Shown: positions 35,776-46,262 of the stretch, piece after piece
Position numbering within the stretch: the first letter of the stretch is position 1
Layout of the letters: every line of letters starts with the position of its first letter
Program-made: the position numbers and the translations under genes
Notes under the pieces: model-generated
Database searches by the model: none
What the model was told of the DNA's origin: nothing
The model's input: the letters and a program-made list of their open reading frames with translations, nothing else
From: Fennellomyces sp. T-0311
Lineage: Eukaryota; Mucoromycota; Mucoromycetes; Mucorales; Lichtheimiaceae
Reading direction: 5' to 3'
DNA: 64,000 nucleotides
Assembly: GCA_025266875.1 (NCBI GenBank)
Contig: JALLLT010000002.1
Coordinates: 310,001 to 374,000, forward strand

Positions 35776-38700
35776 TTACCGTATATAGTCTAAGTTGTAA
35801 TCCATTGGTGGGCCATCATCAGATGACTCGATTTGTGACCAATAAATATATTCCCTTCCTGACTGTCCCTTTGCACGACCAGCAAATCCGACAATGTCTT
35901 CGATATCGACCACTACATGTTTTGATCCTGCGGCTTCTGTTTTGTAGGGCCAAGGGGATGGAGAAACACCTTTGACTATCTTGCAAACTTTTACGAAGGC
36001 GACCATTTTTTCCCAGTCCTTGAATGTGTGAGTAAAAAAGAAAAGTACTTCACCGAAGTATTGTCTTTTGTCTGTTGTAACGGCAGTCCTGGCACTGTTA
36101 TTTACACAAACTTCTTTATGGATCCTTACGAATGGCTGACTTCCACCGTAGACAGTTTGTTGCTTCCATAGCCTGCCCCCTGTTCGCAAAGTTTCATTCC
36201 TGTCGATGGCTACATTCTTATAGCTTTTGTTATGCCAAGCCCAAAAATGCACCAGCGCCGATTTGCATTTGAGATTTGCTATTGAATCATTTGCATAAGG
36301 TCCCCAAATCTCCGGGCTGTTGGGTTCATCGGACAAGGCGATAACTCCTGTTTTTTTCTTGCGTGGACTTCTATTGTTCGTGGATAGGTCGTTATCGTAT
36401 TCTTCGTCATGGCCGTCAGGAGTCTCCGTGCTGATAATGTTGTTTTCATCACCATGTTCCTCGAGGCGTTGCTGTCTTCGAATAGCCGCAAGCTCGACTA
36501 ACACGTTTCCAGCATTCGTGCCAGCATCTCGTGTGGAATTTATCCGCTTCTTCAATGCACCAATCGCTCTTTCCATAGCGAACGCAGCAACATACGGTAG
36601 AGGGCCCATCCTTTCAATGACTTTGTACAAGTGGTTTAAATAATGTTGGTTTACGGTGAAGACTTTCATCGGCATACGCTTGTCCTCCACTTGATCTGCT
36701 AACCAGCCAGTCCATGACATTGTCGTCTCCTTTAACGCTCTGATCTGTTCTGTGCGTATTTGGCGGGCAAAAGTGTAACGGTAAATAGTCGATAAGTCCA
36801 CTAAGGCTTGCCTTGTATCGACATCAGTAAAGAACTCCAGTACAATAGTTGGGACAAGATATAATACAAAATGTATCCAATCTATGGCACGATAGTAGCC
36901 TCCGTGTGTGTAAGTGTCATCGCAATCACCTGAGAAGCTGGATGGTGTTAATTTTCGTGATGCAGCAACTAACTTCCCAATTTCCTGCTGTTTCTTGGTA
37001 GGTAAATATAGCGGATGATCGCTGTTGTCGCCATACTTTCCACGAATCATCTTCCAAAGATGTTTACCAACACCAGGTCCCAAAAGGTGCATGGGGTCGA
37101 TAGGGAAAAAAGTCGCGCCATGGAATGTTGGGAGGGCAGTAAACTTGCAACCTTCTTTTTGCCCGATGTCAACATTTTGGCATTCAAAGTCTTTAGCAAG
37201 TCGGATTTCAATTTCACCACTGTCAAAGGGAGGAAAGGTCATGCGGTTCTCGATGAAAGTTCCCTCAATTGTGCAGAAGCGACATCCATAGTAATGTGTA
37301 TGCCCACTATGTCCTGCCATTTTAGCCACCGCCGGAATGTCTCCGCCAACGTAAAGTAAGTGCGCCCTGAGATCAATTACGCCGTCATCAGTTGAAACGG
37401 ACATACCGTGGCTGCAAAGCTCCTTAAGCTCGTTAAGGGTTGGCTCTAAGAAACTAAAAATGTCTGTGGGCTTGCTTGGGCCTGGGATGACACAAACTTG
37501 TATCATATTCTTATCTTCCATCCGCTTGTCTGGAGGGAAATTCAGAATTACGAAGTGGACGATGGTCATGGAATGTTGCGAATGCTTGAAAGGATTAAAG
37601 TCGTCGGTAAAGAGTGCCAGTGCAATATCCAGCTTGTTGGAGAATAGCTGCTGTACATTTTGATAAAGTTTGCCATCGAAAATGTCTTTCATCACACCCT
37701 GTTCAGAACTACGTTCTGACCGATGTGCCAGCATCTTGCGAGTTCCACTGTCCTCGACCATCAATGTCAATTGATCCTTCAAAGAGAGCTGCTGCATACG
37801 CTTCATCGCGGTGTCTGTGTTTTTATAAAACCGAGGGCCCTTGCAATGTTCGCATTTGTCGCTTTTATCCGTGTCACCAAACATTTTACATCCATTGACG
37901 CAAACATCAAACATCTTTGCTTTGACTGGATAGCTGTTGCGAAGTTTCTCCCTTGCACAATGGTAGCTGAGTAGTGCAGGTAGTTCACCTTTGATATACT
38001 TGTTGACTCTGGATATGATCGTGTCGTATAATTCGCGTGATGCACCCGCTTTCACCACCGCGGAAAGAATATCGATACTTGCTACAGTATTCTCTTCTTG
38101 TACAGCCTCGGTAACGGCGACTTGGCGGTTATTATAAGTTAATCCTTTTGTGATCAGATCCCCATAATTGTCGCTATACAAGTTACTGCAGTAGCGCTGA
38201 ATATTATTGTGTTCAGATCTGGCGCGATGATTGTGTTTGTCATTTTGTGGAGTAGCTATGTTGTTTTCTATGTATCCATCGTCCCAAACGTCGAAGTCAT
38301 CATATCCATAGTTACACTGGGCCTCATATTGTTGATTCCCGCTATCACTATTCATTATTTGATCCTCAGTGTCTAGAAGCATGCTGTCGTTGTCATTGCT
38401 CATTTGATGATGCTCAATGATATCAACAAGTTGACTGCTCTTTTCGTTGCCCGTTGTGCCATCATCGTTAACACCGGAATAGTTGCTCTGCGCGTGAGGG
38501 TCGAAACGCCATAATTGTGGCATAGTTTGTACATTGAAAGTATGATCGGTGATATCCCCGGGTGATAGATGTAGCAAGTTTTCAAACTAAAGAGAACTTG
38601 GTTTAACTGTAAGAACGCATGCGACATGTCAACTTACATTTGGATATGCGGTTCTTAAGTGTAAAAGTGCAGGTTGACTTTGAAACTGTTGCATTGTAGT

Positions 38701-38811
38701 TGCAATGGTTTGATCGACGCATTCTTTTTTATGCCTGAAATGATAATCATGGGTACCAAAAATCAAGCGCCTGCAGTTTCCACAATGCTTTTCAAATGCG
38801 TTCTGCGACAT
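35776..38811 (-). CDS. Tnp2-like transposase (CACTA superfamily), 994 aa
   Basis: Two exons, 38811-38638 and 38586-35776. The first exon starts at ATG 38811 (MSQNAFEKHCGNCRRLIF) and carries a Cys/His cluster with HFRHKKEC, a likely zinc-binding DNA-contact module. After an acidic, low-complexity region come a CVNGC...CEHC pair (about 287-306) and the Tnp2 core: LFTDDFNPF (about 385), FVILNFPPDKRMEDKNMIQV, VIPGPSKPTDIFSFLEP, LRAHLLYVGGDIPAVAKMAG, HYYGCRFC, then DPMHLLGPGVGKHLW. This series matches Tnp2 transposases of EnSpm/CACTA elements, a DDE-type enzyme, with the Asp of TDDFNPF a likely metal ligand. There is no stop or frameshift. It reads away from the accessory gene across a 123-bp shared promoter. 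Confidence 0.88.
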
Positions 38812-38934
38812 TCCGGACGCGTGTGGCAGCGTGAAGGTGGAAGTGAAAGTTTGCACTTGTAAAATGCGGTGCGTGAAAAATAAATCAAGCGCCGGCTGCT
38901 GCGGAATACGCGACTTCTCCCTTTTTCAATCACC
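38812..38934. promoter_or_regulatory. Divergent promoter of the two transposon genes
   Basis: Only 123 bp separate the ATG of the transposase (38811, -) and that of the accessory gene (38935, +). Both genes must be driven from this gap, which implies coordinate expression. No TATA box stands out clearly. Confidence 0.6.
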
Positions 38935-40583
38935 ATGGCTTCGTTATCAGAGCAGACTGTCGTTCAAATGCTGAACAATGTCTACGGATTGATCAATGAA
39001 ATGAAGGCTATCGTCTCTAAAGACATAGAAGAAGTAAAAAATGCAGTAGACGAACTGAAAACTGATGTGAGAAATTTGACAGAGCAGGTCGAAGATCTCA
39101 AACAGCAAATGGAATCAAGCCAAGCTGTCGCTACAGATGCCCAACCAATGGTGTACTTACGCCCCGACTTGTCTGTACCCAACCCTTTTGAGAACATGGT
39201 GATCAAAAGAACCGTGGAGCATCCAAAAAGTGGACATTTGTTACGGCAATTTTCATGGCCACTTTATGAAATGCTTGCCAATGAAGTCCTCAAGACAACG
39301 ACCTGGGATAGGTCCATATTCAACATTTTCAAAAAGAATGTTATGCCGTTTGCGGAAGGAATTGCAAGATTCATCCGCATAAGAGATCGAATCCCCGGGA
39401 CAGTATTGTGGCGGCAACTTACTGACAGCCAGTTTTATGACGCGGTCAGTATCCTAGAGAATGGTATAGGTGATTCTTTCCCTCTGAAGGCTTGTGCTGG
39501 GCACTGGGGCGCGCGTTTAATTATGGTGGAAGCATGGAGAAAAACTAGGTCAAAAGGTATAAGCAACGAAAGATAACAGAATAAATATATGTTGTTAACC
39601 TTCAGTGCATAGGGGACAAGGCAACAGATGAAACACCGCAACAGGAGCAGGAAAGGTACGATATGTTCTATTTCAAAGCTACTGGTCTAAATGTAAATGT
39701 TGACTAGTCTGGCGTCGGTGGAATCAGCCCGGAACACAGACGAGATGGCATATAATCATCCGCATGAATTTGACGAACCAAGTCTACACGATTATTCGGA
39801 TCTTCACGGTAATTCGAGCTGGGGTATGTCGAGTGTATTGGATCATGCAAACTCGACTGCTACGGCAACGCCGAGTGGCCATGCCCGTAACCTGTCAACG
39901 GGGTTGTCGAGCAGTTCTGACCATACTCTACCCGCAACAACGCCAAACGGTTACGCTCATCTCTTGTCAGCGGAATTGTCGAGCAGTTCTGATCGTCTTG
40001 CACTTGCAACCATGTCAAATGGCTACGCAGATCTTCCACCCACAACAATGACTACCAGTTATACACATCCTTCAATCCCAGCGGGATCATCAAGCGGTTT
40101 CGTTCGTCTTCCACCCGTAACGATGACAAGCGATTATGCTCCTCCTCCACTCGCAGGATCGTCGAACGCGTTTAACAGGACTCAACCATTGGGAGATCGA
40201 TTGAACACCATAGTAGCTCCTCCCCATCAGCCCATCTCAACTACTCTCGATGCAGAGTTAAGCGATGATGAGATACCCCTTAGACGCAAACGCAGGCGAC
40301 AAGATCCCTCGGCAGCCCCAGGAACCATTCAGCAAGCAGAGTCCACAGCTGGCACAAGTATTTCAGATTAATCTTTTTGAACAACCAAACTTGGTAATTG
40401 ATACTTTTATTAGATCAAAGCCTTGAAAACAACGGTCTTCAAGGAAACGAACGTGGTGTTGGCCCTGGCGTTCGTCGCGGTGCTGGTCGCGGTGCTGGTC
40501 GCGGTGCTGGTCGCGGTGCTGGTCGTGGTGCTGGTCGTGGTGCTGGTCGTGGTGCTGGTAGTGGTACAGGTCGTGGTGTCTGA
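38935..40583 (+). CDS. Transposon accessory protein: coiled coil, Ser-rich linker, RG-rich tail
   Basis: Four exons (38935-39556, 39613-39655, 39708-40357, 40414-40583) give 494 aa. Residues 1-60 form a heptad-like coiled coil (EEVKNAVDELKTDVRNLTEQ). A compact segment follows at about 80-205 (HLLRQFSWPLYEMLANEV, FIRIRDRIPGTVLWRQL). Residues 222-410 are Ser/Thr/Pro-rich with imperfect SSSSD-containing repeats, then comes a basic cluster, RRKRRRQD, likely a nuclear signal. The last exon, joined after TAGT, encodes a tail of RGAG repeats from a 12-bp DNA repeat. By position it corresponds to the second gene (TnpA role) of CACTA elements, which binds subterminal repeats; no sequence match to known TnpA is seen. 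If the last intron is retained, the protein ends at 40371. Confidence 0.75.
40471..40570. repeat. 12-bp coding minisatellite (GGTGCTGGTCGC units)
   Basis: About eight near-identical 12-bp units, each encoding Gly-Ala-Gly-Arg, form the C-terminal tail of the accessory protein. Confidence 0.85.
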
Positions 40584-40854
40584 AATGGCGGTAAAGGTGA
40601 AACCGATGCCCAGCTTGGGCATCGACATGATGGCTAACATGGCACTGGGAGTGGGGGTGAAATGGTTGTCATTAGCTGGCATGATTTACTGCTACCCTAC
40701 TATATTTATCGTTAGTTCTTTCAATGTTACCTCTCCAAAATGATTGTATAGCATAATAAAATGGTGTTTGTACCGCCCAATCGTGTTGTCGTTTGAACTA
40801 TCCCGCATCATAAAATTAGACCAAATTCGCTGAATAAGGAGATCAGTCGGAGTG

Positions 40855-41017
40855 AAAAAATATTGAAACTTGTTCAATATTTTGTGAGAAATATTGAAAT
40901 GTCTTCAATATACATATGGGAAAAATATTGAAAAAATATTGAAAACCTCCCTTTTTTTCCATATCTTCATAATTGCATATTTTTCTGACATATTTCTCAT
41001 ATTTTTTTCCTAAGGTG
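40855..41017. repeat. Right subterminal and terminal repeats of the transposon
   Basis: Six ATATTGAA/TTCAATAT motifs lie between about 40858 and 40945 in both orientations, followed by the AATTGCATATTT block shared with the left end and the terminal inverted repeat ending CCTAAGGTG at 41017. Confidence 0.85.
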
Positions 41018-41020
41018 CAG

Positions 41021-41493
41021 TATCAAACAATCTTTAGTACTTATGATACTAATCGAAACCAAACCATTCGACTTCACGCGTTGAATCTGGACCAGTACAT
41101 CTTTACTTGATTATATTGTTATACATGATCTGTCGTCGCATTACACATGTCCACGTAAAATATAGAGTAATTTTCTATAGTATTTGTAATGCTAACGGCT
41201 CGTTTATATGTAGATCATTAATAGCTGGCAACATACGATAGAAAACGGCAGTATAAGCTCTTAAGCACCGAAGAAAATCCACTCATACAGAACTTCAAGT
41301 AACAGCATTGTTCAATGGTCCTGCGCAATTGCTCTTCTATAGATATCATAGAGAACAGCTTTGTCGAGAGTCTGAAAAACGATGGGTCTTCTTCCGATTA
41401 AAGTTGTGTATATGAGAAAATGATTAGCAACAAATCATTCATTGTTCCATCTCATAATAGCAATGTGTGCGCAATTTAACTAAATGGAAAAGG
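41021..41493. other. Intergenic between transposon and microprotein cluster
   Basis: AT-rich, no gene recognised. Confidence 0.4.
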
Positions 41494-41503
41494 TATAAAT
41501 ATG
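41494..41503 (+). promoter_or_regulatory. TATA box of microprotein A
   Basis: TATAAATATG, 98 bp before the ATG at 41592. The same element recurs at nearly the same distance before copies B and C. Confidence 0.7.
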
Positions 41504-41591
41504 CTAACATTTCAAAGGCGCCTTTTTTTCTCAAGCTCATCAGCCACAATATTAAATTTCAAGGACCTCAGTGCCCAATCAAGAATACAAT

Positions 41592-41768
41592 ATGTGTGGA
41601 ATTTGTGACAACAAAGGCAGTTTTAGCTCTGCTAAATCTGGCCCTAGCACCCTGTCTATATCATCCTTCTACTTACCTTATGCTTTCGTGGTAGAAATCC
41701 TTGTTCTTGTCATCACTGTCATTGCTGTTGGAGCTATTGCGCAAGTCTTAGCTGATGATCCATTCTGA
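41592..41768 (+). CDS. Tandem membrane microprotein A (58 aa)
   Basis: ATG at 41592, stop TGA at 41768, single exon. The N-terminus is MCGICDNKG, with a CxxC pair; then a polar Ser-rich stretch, an aromatic turn (SSFYLPYAF), and one hydrophobic helix of about 25 residues ending VIAVGAIAQVLADDPF. An acidic residue (VVEILV) sits at the start of the helix, as in the other two copies. Compared with B and C the linker is about 10 residues longer. A TATA box 98 bp upstream and AATAAA at 41807 frame the gene. Function unknown; it is probably a single-pass membrane peptide whose N-terminal cysteines could be lipidated or bind metal (inference). Confidence 0.75.
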   Translation: MCGICDNKGSFSSAKSGPSTLSISSFYLPYAFVVEILVLVITVIAVGAIAQVLADDPF

Positions 41769-42735
41769 ATATATAAGTAGTGGTCCAGCGTGATTAACGT
41801 TGAAATAATAAATATCAGGAACGCTTATATTTGGACTCCCTATTTGTATTTTATTTTATACACCGTTTCTTTACCCTGTCACTCCTGTTATACTTTGTGC
41901 CTAAAAGTGGCCCAATATTTCATAAATCTATGTCCTTTAAAAAAGATAAAATTGTTTTTAATGATGGTATAAGATCTGTTGATCGACCGATGATGAAGGT
42001 CTTGAGCAATCTCAGTCATAAATTAAGCTAGCGAATATCAGCCACATATGCATTCTGGATTGCCAATAGTGATATAGGTTTTTTGAACTGATAATAGACG
42101 TTGTTGGTGGGTAATATGGCAGCAACATACGTATTAGGCCTTGAGAAAGCGCCCGAATCTGTGAACGATACCAGGAACGGGTGATAATGAGTGAGCGTTG
42201 GCTTTAGCATTCTGAACATAGATACTCGGTTTCTGCTATGTTTTCGTTACTCCCATATTCTAACAGTACTTTATCAAATTCGTAACAGTTATGGTGCAGA
42301 AAAGCATGCCTAGTGAATAGGTGAAAGCGGACGGTGGTGATACAAATATGGTCAGTGCAGAATTATGAGTAACAAGTGACGATGATTATTAGCCATGGAG
42401 GATGCATAACAAGGCTGCAAGCTTGTCATTGTTAATTGTCTTTCATTACATAACCTTCGATACAATGGCTGGCTTCTATGTAATAGTTGCTGGTCTTGAA
42501 AAACTCTGTACCGTTCTTATTATATCTCGGCAATCTTCATCGAATTTTTCCACTAGTGCAACCAGAACTTTTCATGTGTAGTTTTTAATGCATCAATATA
42601 ACACGTAAGTAAGCAAACTGTAATAACAGGGCACATTTGTTCAAATGTATCTTTTTTATTATGTAATATATGTATCAGAGTACTTTGGAAAGCGCCCACA
42701 CTAGCAACAATGAACTTCTAATGGAAGCAAAAAAG
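41769..42735. other. Spacer between microproteins A and B
   Basis: AATAAA for copy A at 41807-41812; beyond this AT-rich sequence without a recognised gene. A minus-strand ORF at 42219-42028 has no motif. Confidence 0.45.
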
Positions 42736-42746
42736 TATAAAGTATG
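42736..42746 (+). promoter_or_regulatory. TATA box of microprotein B
   Basis: TATAAAGTATG, 91 bp before the ATG at 42827. Confidence 0.7.
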
Positions 42747-42826
42747 CGATAGAGTTATCTATGGTTGTGCACTTTACCCTGTTTTTTTAACATCAATTGG
42801 TCTTATCTGCTTATAATTACTACACT

Positions 42827-42976
42827 ATGTGTTGCGAATTGTGCTCTCCACCGAACCAGGTTTCCCCAGCCATGAGATCTGCGTACATCTTTATGGCCGA
42901 ATTCTTGATCTTCGCAGCCACTGTTATCGGTGTCGGAATCATTGCGCAATTTTTAGCGAGTGATAGCGGTCCATAA
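42827..42976 (+). CDS. Tandem membrane microprotein B (49 aa)
   Basis: ATG at 42827, stop TAA at 42976, single exon. Below the length most gene finders accept. The N-terminus MCCELCSPPNQ carries three Cys in the first six residues. One membrane helix follows (YIFMAEFLIFAATVIGVGII), ending AQFLASDSGP. From the helix Glu to the SD near the end it is almost identical to copy C (EFLIF-AT--VG-IAQFLASD). TATA box 91 bp upstream, AATAAA at 43125. The 3' region resembles that of copy C (GCGCTGAAAGTAGAATAAA against CGCCTTGAAAGTAATAAAT), so the whole transcription unit was duplicated. Confidence 0.75.
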   Translation: MCCELCSPPNQVSPAMRSAYIFMAEFLIFAATVIGVGIIAQFLASDSGP

Positions 42977-43722
42977 GTAGTTGTCGTTGTCATCACAGCA
43001 GTATCGTCGAAGAGCCGCCCAACAATGGGACAGGGTGCATTGTTTATTACATAATTAATACTCCCTAGTCATTTTGTATATCACTTCATATGCGTGCCTG
43101 TTTATCTTTATGCGCTGAAAGTAGAATAAAACTAGTAACTTAGATGGGAGCAGGAAACATGATACATACAAAATGTTTCAGATAGGTTGCTAGCAATAGA
43201 CCTGTGATTTGCATCCCCAGATTTTGGAGTCTCTACTCCTTTTATGTGTATGTAAAAATTCACTAAAAGCTTCTCTATACTTTATTTTATTATATACTGT
43301 CCTTGGTGGCTACTGCTAAGTAGCAATTCTGGTAGCAAAATTTGAAACTCCTTCAGTAGGTATAACAAATACCCAGATCCGGGTACCAAAATGATAACTG
43401 CAGATCCAGCATAGATAATTACTTTGCTTCCTAAACAATGGCTACATATCATACGAGTGCTTATATTAGTAGAGGATTCGCACAGAGTATATCACAAGGA
43501 CATTACCAAGAGATTTTTGCGCTTGCTTAGTATCTGCTACCAGAAACATTCTATTTAAAGCAGCAATGGTTCTTATCGAGATCGATCTAATACTGGGAAA
43601 AAACCACTTGGAAACAGGAAATTTACTCACACTTGTCATTTATGTCCTGTGGTCCCTTCACACTACTCTGGAATTAGCTGGCACCAATAAAAATGAGCAC
43701 CTGTTGACGACAGCAAAAAATA
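42977..43722. other. Spacer between microproteins B and C
   Basis: Contains AATAAA of copy B (43125-43130). No other gene recognised. Confidence 0.45.
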
Positions 43723-43732
43723 TATAAATATG
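43723..43732 (+). promoter_or_regulatory. TATA box of microprotein C
   Basis: TATAAATATG, identical to the box of copy A, 96 bp before the ATG at 43819. Confidence 0.7.
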
Positions 43733-43818
43733 GGCAAAAAAAATGTGTTCACAGAATGCAATACACTTTTATCCCAATTTTATCTTCAGTCGATCCTATC
43801 AACTTACGATTCTATATT

Positions 43819-43962
43819 ATGTGTTGTACCAGGTACACTACAAGCAAGGTCGGTCCAACTCCGGGCGTCTGGTCCGTGCTTATTTTCCTTATGGAATTCT
43901 TGATCTTTGTTGCCACAATCGCCGCAGTTGGAGCGATTGCACAATTCTTAGCGAGCGACTAG
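43819..43962 (+). CDS. Tandem membrane microprotein C (47 aa)
   Basis: ATG at 43819, stop TAG at 43962, single exon. It starts MCCTRYTTSKVGPTP, so it keeps the Cys pair at positions 2-3 but lacks the later CxxC cysteine. The helix reads VLIFLMEFLIFVATIAAVGA and the protein ends IAQFLASD. AATAAA at 44089. An in-frame extension upstream of the ATG is open but has no conserved sequence, so the MCC start is preferred; it aligns with copies A and B. The conserved end and Glu within the helix suggest a binding partner in the membrane or an oligomer (inference). Confidence 0.75.
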   Translation: MCCTRYTTSKVGPTPGVWSVLIFLMEFLIFVATIAAVGAIAQFLASD

Positions 43963-46262
43963 AATCCCTGAGCAACTGCTGCGACCCAAAATGACAGATG
44001 GCAAAACAGTAGCTTTGATGTCAATCAACATTTCACATTAATTCATGCACTGTCCCTTTGGTCTTGTTAGACTTTACGCCTTGAAAGTAATAAATCCGGT
44101 GAACTCTTATGGAGCATACAATTCGTATAGCTGAGACACTGGTAGGGCTCGGGGCTCGTTCGTCGGACAAACGGGAGAACCGATTTGGACAGACATTGAC
44201 AGTGGGGCTTTGGGCAGAAGTGTTGGCCTGAATACGTAGAGGATCGGATCGTCAGCTAAAAACACGTTGTCAGACATCAATGAGACTAAGTATATGTTAC
44301 AAAGTCTTGAGTCAAGAGGATCGCTTGATCTATTGTTGAAAAATATGCTGGATATATTCAAGCTGGTTACCTTCGTTTAGAGTGGCCGCTGCACGTCGTA
44401 CAAAGCAAGGACCAGGTGAACAATGAAATACTGCAACTGTTACAGCCGGTTCTGCTTTTGACGCCTGTCTATTTATCTCCCGCAAATACTCATTTCGTTT
44501 GCGGGATTTTTTGCAACTTCACACTTCACAGCCTCTAATCATGCTCAGCAATGAACGATTTCGATCTGGATTAGTCGTTACCCCATTGACAACTCCATCT
44601 CAAACACGATCATGTTGGTCGGTCCACGTTTTTAGATGTACCTGAATCTTCGGGCGCGGTCCAACAGCCTTGGTCGTTTCAAAATGATCCATGAACGATA
44701 GTCCGAGTCCTATTGTTGGGTGACCTACTTTTCATGCAGTCAATCGAGCCAACGACAAGCTCGGCTTTGGTCCGTCGATTTGGTCGTAGATACAGCTGAA
44801 GCGAAAGCTTTAGGTTGAAAGTGATCTGCAATCTTCGCAAAATACTGCAAGCAGCAGCTCAACAGCAGAGTACAAGTCTTCACGATATGCTATATATAGC
44901 TTCACGGTCTTTGGAGGCTAAAAGCGCCACGAAAGCACGATAAAGAGGCGTGTCGATGACGATTACTGATCTTCAGTTTCGACTTTGCTTCGTTTCCTTG
45001 CCTTTTTTTTAAGTGGAAGTTACCGTGGATGGTGATCTGCTAAATTTACTACAGAAATGACGGGGCCTTCTTATCTTCTAGTATCTTATACCATATCTAA
45101 TTAGCGGTATTGCGTAATCAAAATGTCCTTCGGCAGATCAGCGATACAAGGAAACAGAGCTTATCATTGTCCTCCCAGGAATCATTTGTGTGGAATGCTC
45201 TTTTTTTTAGTTGAGCCCAAAGTCAAATTTATGTATGCTCTACGTTGAGAAGCGCACTTTCGCATCACGTAGCCTTTTTTAAGCAGTCGTGCCTGGTTGT
45301 GTGGCTCAAATGGCGTCAATAATTTTTCATCCCTGGGCCCGAAAAATGGGTTCGCCATTCCCGACGTTCTGTGTCTAAACGTATAAAACATTCTAAAATG
45401 CTAGGAAACCTGCAATCTCGATCGATGCTACAGTATTTATCGCTGACGTTTAAAATTTAGCCTGATTTTGACACCAAACATGTGGCTAGTCTGTGCAATC
45501 ATCTAGCGCAGCCTCTACCCTCACCACGGCATGTTGTGTTACGTTACCGGGTAATTGGTTAAAAAAGGGAAATGTAAGCCACGCCCGTCTTTACATTCTC
45601 AATTCTTCATTGCGCTTTCCTTCTTTTTCCCTTCTCGTTATTTATCAACCCTAAAAATCCGTATCAACAGCACTACACCCTTTTGAATTTGGAGCTCAGA
45701 CACTGTCTCTTAAGGAACGTAACGCTTCAAACGCAAACTCGGAATTAAAGCGCCTGGGGCACCGGTCTTGTGCGACCAATATCCATGTTCTCAAATGACA
45801 GAAAGAGTGAAGATGATCATAAGAACATGCTTTGTTATATAGGCCACCCAGCTGAGTACAGCAACTAAGCCATAGCTACTTTGATATTTTTTCTCACATC
45901 GATTATCATTACAGTGGGCGGCACGCCCAGTTACCCAGTTTGGTACCTCAGACTTAAAGTCCGGGTGGCACGGTGATTTGAAGGTGCATAACACCTCAAC
46001 GCTGTATCGCACATCTTAGACTACAACGCTAATACAAAAACAACATAGAACACCTATTTGTCATATGTTGGTGGTGCGGAAAAGCGAAGGCATACACTTT
46101 TTAATTTCCCGGTGACCTTTCAGCGCGGGGGTCCGTGACACATTGAGGACAAAAGTTTGAAGTTTTTTCTTTTAATACGCTCATCCCGCCATATTTTACC
46201 CTCTTCTTCTTTTTCTTCCGCTCCTTCTTCCACTTCCCTTCCTTCTTTGTGCAGACCATAAA
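43963..46262. other. Intergenic, 2.3 kb
   Basis: AATAAA of microprotein C at 44089-44094. The rest holds no recognised gene, RNA or repeat. The C/T-rich tract 46200-46260 is the leader of the second G-alpha gene. Confidence 0.45.

Larger units (their letters stand above)
35627..41017. mobile_element. CACTA/Tnp2-type DNA transposon, apparently complete (5391 bp)
   Basis: The left end (35627) starts CACCTTAGAAAAAAAATATG; the right end, read inverted from 41017, starts CACCTTAGGAAAAAAATATG, and both continue GAGAAATAT. Both sides are followed by CAG (35624-35626 and 41018-41020), a 3-bp target duplication as in CACTA elements. Further in, both ends share AAATATGCAATTATG and several copies of ATATTGAA/TTCAATAT. 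Inside lie two divergently transcribed genes: a Tnp2-like transposase (-) and an accessory protein (+). Termini beginning CACC rather than CACTA are a variation on the family. Both genes lack visible damage, so the copy may be young or active. Confidence 0.88.

Noticed and set aside
35624..41020. Reading the transposon as a Plavaka/KDZ element
   Set aside because: The core motifs (TDDFNPF, PGPSKPTDIFSFLEP, LRAHLLYVGGD) and the 3-bp duplication fit Tnp2/CACTA better, though the superfamilies are related and a tree would decide.
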